From: Oxalobacteraceae bacterium
GTDB lineage: Bacteria; Pseudomonadota; Gammaproteobacteria; Burkholderiales; Burkholderiaceae_D
Length of the DNA: 5,522 nt
Assembly: GCA_947446335.1 (NCBI GenBank)
Contig: CANFGA010000244.1
Span: 1 to 5,522, forward strand
Direction of reading: 5' to 3'
This document shows, in pieces, positions 1 to 4,237 of this stretch. Both the position numbers and the translations under genes were made by a program. Each line of letters opens with the position of its first letter. Positions within the stretch are counted from its first letter, which is position 1. The notes under the pieces were generated by a model. That model worked only from the letters and a program-made list of their open reading frames with translations, did no database searches and was not told the origin of the DNA.

Positions 1-2
1 CC

Positions 3-545
3 CACCATGCGCCGCTGTTTGCCCAGATGGCACGCATGGAAATCGCGCGCATCTTCCTGATCGTGATCGCGCTAGGGGCAGCGACGATACTGGCGATCGG
101 GATCGGGCATCTGCTGTACTCGCGCATGTATTTCACGTCGCGCCTGGTCTGGATTGTGGTGGACGGAACGTATCAAACCTCGCAACTGAGCATCGGCAAC
201 CGATATGCCAGCCATGTGCAATCGACATCGACGCTGACCCGCGTGGAAGACGCCACGCTGCGGGTCTGGGTTGCCGATATCGTTTCCGTCGCCTTCGGCA
301 AGGAAGGCAAGCGCTCCATCATCGTGATGGCGCCGGCCGACGGCTTTGCCAAGGCGACCGCCGAACGGTTGGTGCAATTCGCAAGGGAACAGAGCGCCGT
401 CGCGGCACCCACGTCGAGCAGGGATATAGTAAAAATACAGGCGCTGGGGATGCTCAATGAGACCATAGTCGCGCTGTCCGAGAACGGCCGGGCGGCCTTG
501 GTCGAGGATAGATTCATGCCGGATCGACAGACCCCAATTGAGTGA
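3..545 (+). CDS. Membrane-anchored protein of unknown function, probably 5'-partial
   Basis: I do not recognise the family. The reading frame is already open at the left edge: in-frame codons before the first ATG (position 27) read HHAPLFAQ, and no Shine-Dalgarno precedes that ATG, so the true start is probably outside the window. Counting from ATG 27, residues about 6-30 (IARIFLIVIALGAATILAIG and onward) form one strong hydrophobic segment, followed by a polar domain of about 140 residues with no cysteines and no catalytic motif that I can name. This suggests a bitopic inner-membrane protein with a soluble C-terminal domain. Such proteins are common in secretion and conjugation operons, but nothing here proves that role. 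The frame ends at TGA 543-545, and another GC3-rich frame overlaps the end (see 538-708). Confidence is for it being a real gene; the function is unknown. Confidence 0.6.
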   Translation, partial: HHAPLFAQMARMEIARIFLIVIALGAATILAIGIGHLLYSRMYFTSRLVWIVVDGTYQTSQLSIGNRYASHVQSTSTLTRVEDATLRVWVADIVSVAFGKEGKRSIIVMAPADGFAKATAERLVQFAREQSAVAAPTSSRDIVKIQALGMLNETIVALSENGRAALVEDRFMPDRQTPIE

Positions 546-708
546 CGCGATCGCTGAAACTGCGGGCTTGCTGTCGTCGCCGGCCGACCCGGCGCATGGC
601 CGCAGCCCAGCCATCAATGCCGCCGGCGCTTTGATGATGGCGCGCACCACATCCCAAAAGAGGCATGTTCAGGGGGTTGATGTCAGTCTAAAAAACTATT
701 TTTTTTGA
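538..708 (+). other. Short open frame overlapping the end of the upstream gene (small ORF or frameshifted extension)
   Basis: In the +1 frame relative to the upstream gene, an open frame runs from TTG 538 to TGA 706-708 (56 codons, beginning LSDAIAETAGLL and ending VSLKNYFF). The third codon positions in 544-675 are mostly G or C, as in the real genes here, which suggests genuine coding history. There is no ATG before codon 33, and the only upstream purine stretch (GGAT near 520) is too far from TTG to be a good ribosome site. It could be a translationally coupled small gene, or the original C-terminus of the upstream protein displaced by an indel near the CCCC at 532-535. I cannot choose between these from the sequence. 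Confidence 0.22.
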
Positions 709-717
709 AGACTGGCA
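681..717. repeat. Inverted repeat with an A6/T8 core
   Basis: TGTCAGTCT (681-689) pairs with AGACTGGCA (709-717) with one G-T wobble. Inside the arms lie six A (690-695) and eight T (699-706), which extend the pairing. The result is a long hairpin or cruciform with a very AT-rich centre, located where the open frame 538-708 ends. No T-run follows the outer arm, so it does not look like a standard intrinsic terminator on the + strand. It may still stop transcription imperfectly or be a structured recombination relic. Confidence 0.45.
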
Positions 718-810
718 CCCTTTCGACAATCTGCCGGCGGCGCAACGCAAAAAAATAACCTCTTTGCGGCGTGGTTCAATAGCAGCCTATTTTAGGTAAC
801 GGAGGTCAGC

Positions 811-840
811 GAATTACTTCCATTTAAGCAATGGAAATTC
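811..840. repeat. Stem-loop with 7-bp perfect stem
   Basis: TTCCATT (818-824) and AATGGAA (830-836) are perfect inverted repeats around the loop TAAGC. A further outer pairing, GAAT 811-814 with ATTC 837-840, is possible across a 3-nt bulge. No T-run follows. The role is unknown: it could be a protein-binding dyad or an RNA hairpin ahead of the mini-ORF at 871. Confidence 0.4.
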
Positions 841-845
841 AGTGT

Positions 846-903
846 TCCGGAAGCGACTTCAGGAGGCGACATGTCCCCGGCTGCTCAGGCTAGCGGTAAC
901 TGA
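846..903 (+). other. Ten-codon mini-ORF with perfect Shine-Dalgarno in a hairpin
   Basis: AGGAGG (861-866) stands 4 nt before ATG 871, which opens MSPAAQASGN and stops at TGA 901-903. TCCGGAAG (846-853) can fold on CTTCAGGA (857-864; one mismatch, loop CGA), covering most of the Shine-Dalgarno. CTTCAG (857-862) could alternatively pair with CTGAAG (900-905). The layout resembles a leader peptide with mutually exclusive hairpins, but no + strand gene follows: the next gene is convergent. It is therefore more likely the leftover 5' end of a lost gene, or chance. Confidence 0.25.
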
Positions 904-1020
904 AGTGGCCCGAAATTGCGCGAGTGATCATTGGCCGCTCTGGTCCGGAAGTCGCGCGCATCGTTCTTGATGTGCAATCGAAGCCGCCATGCGGCCAGAT
1001 CGCATGCGCAGCATCCTGCG

Positions 1021-1063
1021 CGACGAATCCCCCCTTCCGTGGGTCAATTCGGCGCCAGCTTCA
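1021..1063 (+). repeat. Dispersed repeat, copy 1 (left of the ATPase gene)
   Basis: This copy contains ACGAATCC, TTCC, GTGGGTCA and TTCGGCGCCAGC in that order. It matches the reverse complement of 2575-2614 over about 34 bases, with two substitutions and two short gaps. It lies 14 bp beyond the stop codon of the ATPase gene. The GGGTCA plus GGCGCC pattern in several copies reminds me of the multiple terminal repeats of IS21-type insertion sequences. That is recall only; no transposase is present and no target duplication was found. Confidence 0.6.
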
Positions 1064-1076
1064 ATATTTTTGGCGA

Positions 1077-2276
1077 TTACGTTTCAGCTTGCATCCAATC
1101 TTCGCCTGGCATGATGCGCTTCATGAATTCATCAAACAAGGGTACCGTGAAAGAAGTGTCGCCATGGGTAGGGCTCCATACCATGCCTTTCGAAATCAGG
1201 CTGCTGCGTACCGGCCCGAGTGACGAGCTTTCGCGCCCCAGCTTTGCTGCTATGTCGCCGGAACGATGTGGTCCGCTGCCCAGTTCTGCCATCGCGCGCA
1301 GGTATCTCTTTTCGGCTGGTGTCAGCCGGTCGAAACGCACCCGGAAAAAGCTTTCGTCGAGTGTGGCAATGGCTTCCGTTGATGCGGTTTCCACATTCAG
1401 GCGTGTAATCGGGCTGGTGTCCGCGACATCCCATGCGTGCTTGCCCCATTCTTGCAGGAAGTATGGATAGCCTTTGGTGTAGTGAACGATCAGCGCTACG
1501 GCATCCTCATCGACATCGACTCCTTCATCCTGGGCTGGTTTGACGATGGCATCGGCGGCGTCGGCGGCGTCCAGCGGCCCGATTGCAGGAAAGTCGAACA
1601 AGCGCTCGGCATACGATTTGGCATCGCCCATCCGACCTCGCAACTGGGGCAGACCGGCACCAACCACAACCAGCGGCAGTTGCAACTGTGCGCAGCGGTG
1701 AAGGGCAGAAATCAATGCGGCCATCTGCCGCTCAGGGACGTATTGCAGCTCATCGATGAAGATGGCGACCAAGGTGGATGCCGCCTGCGCAGCACGCCCC
1801 ACCTGCTCAAGCAGCATCGTCAGGTCGCCCTCCAGGTCGCCGTTGTCTGCCAATCCCGGTTCTGGCTCGTAGTCCAGTCCCACCTCGATGTCATTGTAGG
1901 TCAGCTTCATCTTGCCAACGAAACCGGCCAGAGCGCGCAGCCCGCGAATAGCCACATCCTTGGCTTTCTCCATCCGACTCAATTTGAGCAAACCCAGGCG
2001 CAATTGCGGCGCAAGCGCAGCGGGTAGCGATTTGCCTTCCGGGGCCTCAATGCGGATCGTGACCACCCCGGATGCCTCCGCGTCCTTCATCATCTGATCC
2101 AGCAGCACGGTCTTGCCCACTCCCCTCAGACCGACCAACATCATGCTCTTCGCCGGCTTGCCCCGACGTAGTCGTTCGATACACAAACGCATCTTCTCTC
2201 GCACAGCATCGCGGCCTGCAAGCTCAGGTGGGGGGCTGCCGGCACCAGGGGCGTAAGGATTGAGAATCGGATACAT
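1077..2276 (-). CDS. AAA/P-loop ATPase with C-terminal winged-helix region
   Basis: This is a complete 399-residue ATP-binding protein of the stand-alone ATPase group often labelled 'AAA family ATPase' or 'ATP-binding protein' (COG1672-like). An N-terminal NPYAPGAGSPPPELAGRD leader is typical of the group. Walker A is GLRGVGKT (49-56, Lys55). Walker B is LVAIFIDE (169-176, Asp175-Glu176, so hydrolysis-competent). VVVGAGLP (203-210) fits the sensor-1 strand, and GYPYFLQEWG (269-278) is a lid motif common in this group. Residues about 319-395, beginning LTPAEKRYLRAMAELG, look like a winged-helix DNA-binding domain. No signal peptide or membrane segment is visible, so it is probably cytoplasmic. 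The start ATG (2274-2276) is the furthest upstream and has only a weak purine-rich stretch ahead of it. It is transcribed divergently from parAB. Cellular role unknown: DNA-linked regulation or defence are possible but unproven. It is not IstB, which has a different Walker A context and length. Confidence 0.93.
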   Translation of the reverse strand: MYPILNPYAPGAGSPPPELAGRDAVREKMRLCIERLRRGKPAKSMMLVGLRGVGKTVLLDQMMKDAEASGVVTIRIEAPEGKSLPAALAPQLRLGLLKLSRMEKAKDVAIRGLRALAGFVGKMKLTYNDIEVGLDYEPEPGLADNGDLEGDLTMLLEQVGRAAQAASTLVAIFIDELQYVPERQMAALISALHRCAQLQLPLVVVGAGLPQLRGRMGDAKSYAERLFDFPAIGPLDAADAADAIVKPAQDEGVDVDEDAVALIVHYTKGYPYFLQEWGKHAWDVADTSPITRLNVETASTEAIATLDESFFRVRFDRLTPAEKRYLRAMAELGSGPHRSGDIAAKLGRESSSLGPVRSSLISKGMVWSPTHGDTSFTVPLFDEFMKRIMPGEDWMQAET

Positions 2277-2287
2277 TTATACTATCT

Positions 2288-2322
2288 TTAGCTAATTTAA
2301 GAAATTTTCATAAATTAGCTAA
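2288..2322. promoter_or_regulatory. 35-bp near-perfect palindrome, probable operator of the ATPase gene
   Basis: The segment is symmetric about position 2305 with one mismatched pair (2300/2310). The outer arms are TTAGCTAATTTA (2288-2299) and TAAATTAGCTAA (2311-2322), and the core is GAAATTTTC (2301-2309). TTAGCTAA is itself a palindrome and occurs twice, centred 27 bp apart. The second copy sits inside the 14-bp perfect palindrome AAATTAGCTAATTT (2312-2325). The segment lies 11 bp upstream of the ATPase start codon and overlaps the predicted -10 and transcription start, the position expected for a repressor operator. The binding protein is unknown; the ATPase's own winged helix is a candidate. 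Confidence 0.7.
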
Positions 2323-2340
2323 TTTCCTTAGCAATGTCAA
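2312..2340 (-). promoter_or_regulatory. Candidate sigma-70 promoter for the ATPase gene
   Basis: On the minus strand, a perfect -35 TTGACA (2340-2335) is followed after exactly 17 bp by TAATTT (2317-2312). TAATTT matches the -10 consensus at its three most conserved positions (first T, A, last T). Predicted transcription starts near 2305, leaving an untranslated leader of about 28 nt. The -10 lies inside the palindromic operator, so occupancy of that site should block RNA polymerase. Confidence 0.6.
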
Positions 2341-2406
2341 GCGAGGTGCTCTCGATATTTCGTCTTTTATAAGAGCGTTCCAAGCCCAAGCCGGCAAAAA
2401 CTATCC

Positions 2407-2425
2407 AATTCGGCGCAAAGCCAGC
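2407..2425 (+). repeat. Dispersed repeat, degenerate copy
   Basis: AATTCGGCGC (2407-2416) is identical to the 10-mers at 1046-1055 and 2700-2709. It is followed, after a 5-nt interruption, by CAGC as in the other copies. It reads as a decayed member of the same repeat group. Confidence 0.35.
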
Positions 2426-2569
2426 ATTGATGCGGGTGTGACGGAAACATCCGTTTTCCGATGCAGACAGACTTGCGCTGTACCCATTTTGCAACCGCCG
2501 TGGTCTAAACCATTTGCCTATATATACGGCGGGGTCGCAAGCTCTCAAGAGCAGCGGCTTGCAGGTGTC

Positions 2570-2614
2570 TGTTGGCGCTGGCGCCGAACTGACCCACGTG
2601 GAAGGGATTCGTTG
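2570..2614 (-). repeat. Dispersed repeat, copy 2 (inverted)
   Basis: Read on the minus strand this contains CAACGAATCCC, TTCC, GTGGGTCA and TTCGGCGCCAGCGCCAACA. It matches copy 1 (1021-1063) in opposite orientation, so the two copies bracket the ATPase gene as inverted repeats, both reading inwards. Its last 19 nt (2588-2570) are identical to 2702-2720 on the + strand. Confidence 0.65.
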
Positions 2615-2619
2615 CCCCC

Positions 2620-2641
2620 ACCCACCAATCAGCAAACGTAG
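2620..2641 (+). repeat. Imperfect direct repeat, first unit
   Basis: ACCCAC, four bases, then CAGCAAACGTAG. It recurs at 2781-2801 as ACCCAC, three bases, then CAGCAAACCTAG. The 12-mer part has one difference. The function is unknown; the two units flank the third dispersed-repeat copy. Confidence 0.4.
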
Positions 2642-2699
2642 GCCCAGTGCGTGATCTGAAGCGCTATGCATGTGACAGTTGAAATCAGCAGGCTGAGTT

Positions 2700-2720
2700 A
2701 ATTCGGCGCCAGCGCCAACA
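2700..2720 (+). repeat. Dispersed repeat, copy 3
   Basis: TTCGGCGCCAGCGCCAACA (2702-2720) is an exact 19-nt inverted copy of 2570-2588, at a distance of about 113 bp. Together they could form a large stem-loop or be the remains of nested mobile-element ends. The GGGTCA part seen in copies 1 and 2 is replaced here by the diverged GGCTGAGTTA. Confidence 0.6.
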
Positions 2721-2780
2721 ACCGTAGTTCCATTTCTGGAAAATTCCGTCTTCGGATCAACAACGCGACAGGGCCATTTA

Positions 2781-2801
2781 ACCCACGGCCAGCAAACCTA
2801 G
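2781..2801 (+). repeat. Imperfect direct repeat, second unit
   Basis: ACCCAC, three bases, then CAGCAAACCTAG: the second copy of the unit at 2620-2641, 161 bp downstream and in the same orientation. Two copies are too few and too far apart to call iterons. Confidence 0.4.
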
Positions 2802-2855
2802 TCGCGCCCATTCGCCACAGAACTATGCTCAATTACATAATATCTGCTTGTAAAC

Positions 2856-2884
2856 TTGCCGTTGAATCACATTCAGGGTATTCT
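2856..2884 (+). promoter_or_regulatory. Candidate promoter for parA-parB
   Basis: TTGCCG (2856-2861) and TATTCT (2879-2884) are separated by 17 bp. Each matches four of six sigma-70 consensus positions. Transcription would begin near 2891, giving a leader of about 95 nt that includes the inverted repeat at 2910-2936 and the tandem repeats at 2941-2970. A moderate promoter under autoregulation is normal for partition operons. Confidence 0.4.
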
Positions 2885-2909
2885 CCGCTAAACGCCAAAT
2901 CAGCCGGTC

Positions 2910-2936
2910 TAGTGTACAGCGGATTACTGTATGCTA
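2910..2936. promoter_or_regulatory. 27-bp imperfect inverted repeat upstream of parA (candidate par operator or centromere site)
   Basis: TAGTGTACAG (2910-2919) and CTGTATGCTA (2927-2936) are inverted copies matching at 8 of 10 positions, around the 7-bp spacer CGGATTA. The inner TACAG/CTGTA is exact. Its place 51 bp before the parA start matches where ParA or ParB operators sit in plasmid partition operons. Binding is inferred, not shown. Confidence 0.5.
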
Positions 2937-2940
2937 CCTG

Positions 2941-2970
2941 CTGGCGGAAACTAGCTGAAACTGGCTGAAA
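2941..2970 (+). repeat. Three tandem 10-bp repeats before parA
   Basis: CTGGCGGAAA, CTAGCTGAAA and CTGGCTGAAA follow each other with no spacing, with consensus CTGGCTGAAA and one change in each of the first two units. The 10-bp period is close to one helical turn, so identical faces line up on the same side of the DNA, typical of cooperative protein binding. They end 16 bp before the parA ATG and just before its ribosome site. They are a strong candidate for ParA/ParB operator or partial parS repeats. Confidence 0.65.
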
Positions 2971-2976
2971 ATATGC

Positions 2977-2980
2977 GAGG
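2977..2980 (+). promoter_or_regulatory. parA ribosome binding site
   Basis: GAGG lies 6 nt before ATG 2987 and supports that start. It directly follows the tandem 10-bp repeats, so protein bound there could also hinder transcription or translation. Confidence 0.65.
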
Positions 2981-2986
2981 TAACAG

Positions 2987-4237
2987 ATGGCAGCACCACA
3001 ACAAACCGGGGCAAGCACCGCGAAGCTGAAGCTAAAACAGCTCGGCCACCGGATAACGCCGGCAGATTTGCTTGAAATAGCGGCTACTGCGGACGAAATG
3101 TTGGCTCAGGTGCGCGAAAGCATGCTTCGCCCGCACCCTCGCAAGAATCCCCCTGAATTTTCCACTACGCAGTTGGCGGCATTGTGCGGTATTGACAAAT
3201 CACGCGTCAACTACGTAGCCGGAAAAGGCGAATTGCCCCTCGGCGAACTGCAAGGCCGTGGGCGTCCGCGTAGATTTACGTTGGCCGAAACGCGATTATG
3301 GATTTTAGCTGAGGCAGGCATCCCGCGCCGGCCAGAAGGGCAACGCGGAAAAGTCGTGGTGGTATCGAATTTCAAGGGTGGCTCAACGAAAACAACGACC
3401 GCGATGACGATGGCCCAGGGCCTCACATTACGCGGACGCCGGGTCCTGATTGTTGACCTGGATCCGCAGGCCAGTTTGACCACGCTGTGCGGCTTGCTGC
3501 CTGACGCCGAGGTCGATGAAAGTCAGACCGTCATGCCATTTATTTACGGCGATCAGCCTGATTTACGCTACGCGGTCCAGAAGACTTACTGGGACGGCAT
3601 GGACCTGATCCCCGGCGCACCTGCGCTTTTTGCTGCAGAATTCGTGATCCCGCACGAAGTTGCATCGAATCCGTCATTCGCGTTTTGGGACATTCTCGGC
3701 CAGGGCCTGCGCGATCTTGCAGCCGACTATGACGTTGTGTTGCTGGACACTCCGCCATCGCTGTCGTATCTGACCATCAATGCGCTCTACGCCGCCGACG
3801 GCATGCTCATGCCGCTCCCGCCAAACGCGCTCGATTTCGCGTCCGCCACCCAATTCTGGAATCTGTTCTCCGACCTGGCTACCAGCATCAGCCAGCGCAG
3901 TGTCGATAAATCGTTTGATTTTGTTAATATTTTACTCACAAAAGTTAACACGCAAGACGCATCCTCGGCAATCGTCCGGGAGTGGGTGATCAAAACGTAC
4001 ACCGACAAAGTGCTGAGCGTCGAGATCCCGTTGACGATGGTGACTAGCGCTACCGCGATGGAATTTGGCACGGTCTACGACGTCACGAAATGGGAGGGCG
4101 CCGCCAAGACGTACACACGCGCACGCGACGCATACGACAATTTGGTGCAGATCATGGACCAAAAATTGATTAATTTGTGGTATCAAGATGCCGAACTCGT
4201 AGCTGATCAGGCCGAAAATCCAGAGGTGACAACATGA
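2987..4237 (+). CDS. parA: ParA-family partition ATPase with N-terminal DNA-binding domain
   Basis: This 416-residue protein has the build of the longer, type Ia partition ATPases, which carry an N-terminal DNA-binding region. Residues about 57-108 (FSTTQLAALCGIDKSRVNYV, then GRGRPRRFTLAETRLW) form a helix-turn-helix or winged-helix domain. The deviant Walker A is KGGSTKTT (130-137) with signature Lys130 and catalytic Lys135. Walker A' is IVDLDPQ (155-161), and Walker B is VVLLDTPPS (250-258, Asp254). In the family, ATP-bound ParA binds nucleoid DNA non-specifically and is stimulated by ParB to move plasmid copies apart, while the ADP form of type Ia proteins represses the par promoter. It starts at ATG 2987 behind GAGG and overlaps parB by 4 bp. 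The upstream inverted and tandem repeats are the likely operator. SopA- or RepA-type names are possible alternatives. Confidence 0.95.
   Translation: MAAPQQTGASTAKLKLKQLGHRITPADLLEIAATADEMLAQVRESMLRPHPRKNPPEFSTTQLAALCGIDKSRVNYVAGKGELPLGELQGRGRPRRFTLAETRLWILAEAGIPRRPEGQRGKVVVVSNFKGGSTKTTTAMTMAQGLTLRGRRVLIVDLDPQASLTTLCGLLPDAEVDESQTVMPFIYGDQPDLRYAVQKTYWDGMDLIPGAPALFAAEFVIPHEVASNPSFAFWDILGQGLRDLAADYDVVLLDTPPSLSYLTINALYAADGMLMPLPPNALDFASATQFWNLFSDLATSISQRSVDKSFDFVNILLTKVNTQDASSAIVREWVIKTYTDKVLSVEIPLTMVTSATAMEFGTVYDVTKWEGAAKTYTRARDAYDNLVQIMDQKLINLWYQDAELVADQAENPEVTT
4222..4226 (+). promoter_or_regulatory. parB ribosome binding site inside the parA end
   Basis: AGAGG lies 7 nt before ATG 4234 and within the last codons of parA. 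With the ATGA overlap at 4234-4237 it favours ATG 4234 over the in-frame ATG at 4252, and it implies translational coupling that fixes the ParA:ParB ratio. Confidence 0.6.

Larger units (their letters stand above)
709..1020. other. Gene-poor stretch without a convincing protein gene
   Basis: The stretch between the left gene and the first dispersed-repeat copy has no open frame with a credible ribosome site and coding pattern, apart from the 10-codon mini-ORF at 871-903. It holds a small stem (CGCAAA near 734 with TTTGCG near 764), the hairpin at 811-840 and the hairpin at 846-864. The longer open frames on the + strand starting after 920 run into the ATPase gene on the opposite strand and are its shadows. 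Confidence 0.5.
2341..2855. other. Intergenic stretch without a credible gene, rich in repeats
   Basis: Between the ATPase promoter and the par promoter there is no convincing coding frame. Short open frames on either strand lack ribosome sites and consistent codon bias. Besides the dispersed and direct repeats, it holds several small dyads: CGGAAA/TTTCCG (2442-2460), CCGCCGT/ACGGCGG (2495-2532), GCAAGC/GCTTGC (2537-2562) with GCTCT/AGAGC inside (2541-2552), TTCCA/TGGAA (2728-2741) and TCCG/CGGA (2745-2756). No DnaA boxes or regular iterons were seen. Confidence 0.5.

Noticed and set aside
72..650. 192-codon minus-strand frame opposite the left gene
   Set aside because: Its product is rich in Arg, Gly and His with no domain, as expected for the antisense of a GC-rich gene, while the + strand frame has a clear membrane segment.
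1437..2027. 196-codon open frame on the + strand, and other + strand frames across 924-2263
   Set aside because: They lie antisense to the well-supported ATPase gene, lack ribosome sites, and their products show no recognisable motifs. They are shadows of its codon bias.
1077..2276. ATPase as IstB, the helper ATPase of an IS21 element, suggested by the flanking repeats
   Set aside because: IstB is about 250 residues with a GPPGTGKT-like Walker A; this protein is 399 residues with GLRGVGKT and a C-terminal winged helix, and there is no istA.
2287..2296. Possible KorB-type operator (TTTAGC...GCTAAA)
   Set aside because: The KorB site of IncP plasmids is a 13-bp TTTAGCSGCTAAA. Here the half-sites overlap as TTTAGCTAA without the SGC centre, and the ParB present is not evidently KorB.
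2315..2671. 118-codon minus-strand frame in the intergenic region
   Set aside because: It has no ribosome site, no coherent motif, and runs through the operator and repeat cluster; its end at 2315 overlaps the ATPase promoter.
2620..2801. Replication origin with iterons
   Set aside because: Only two imperfect units 161 bp apart, no DnaA box, and no replication initiator gene in the window.
2277..2986. Canonical ParB site TGTTTCACGTGAAACA
   Set aside because: Looked for in all intergenic regions and not found, even allowing a few changes.
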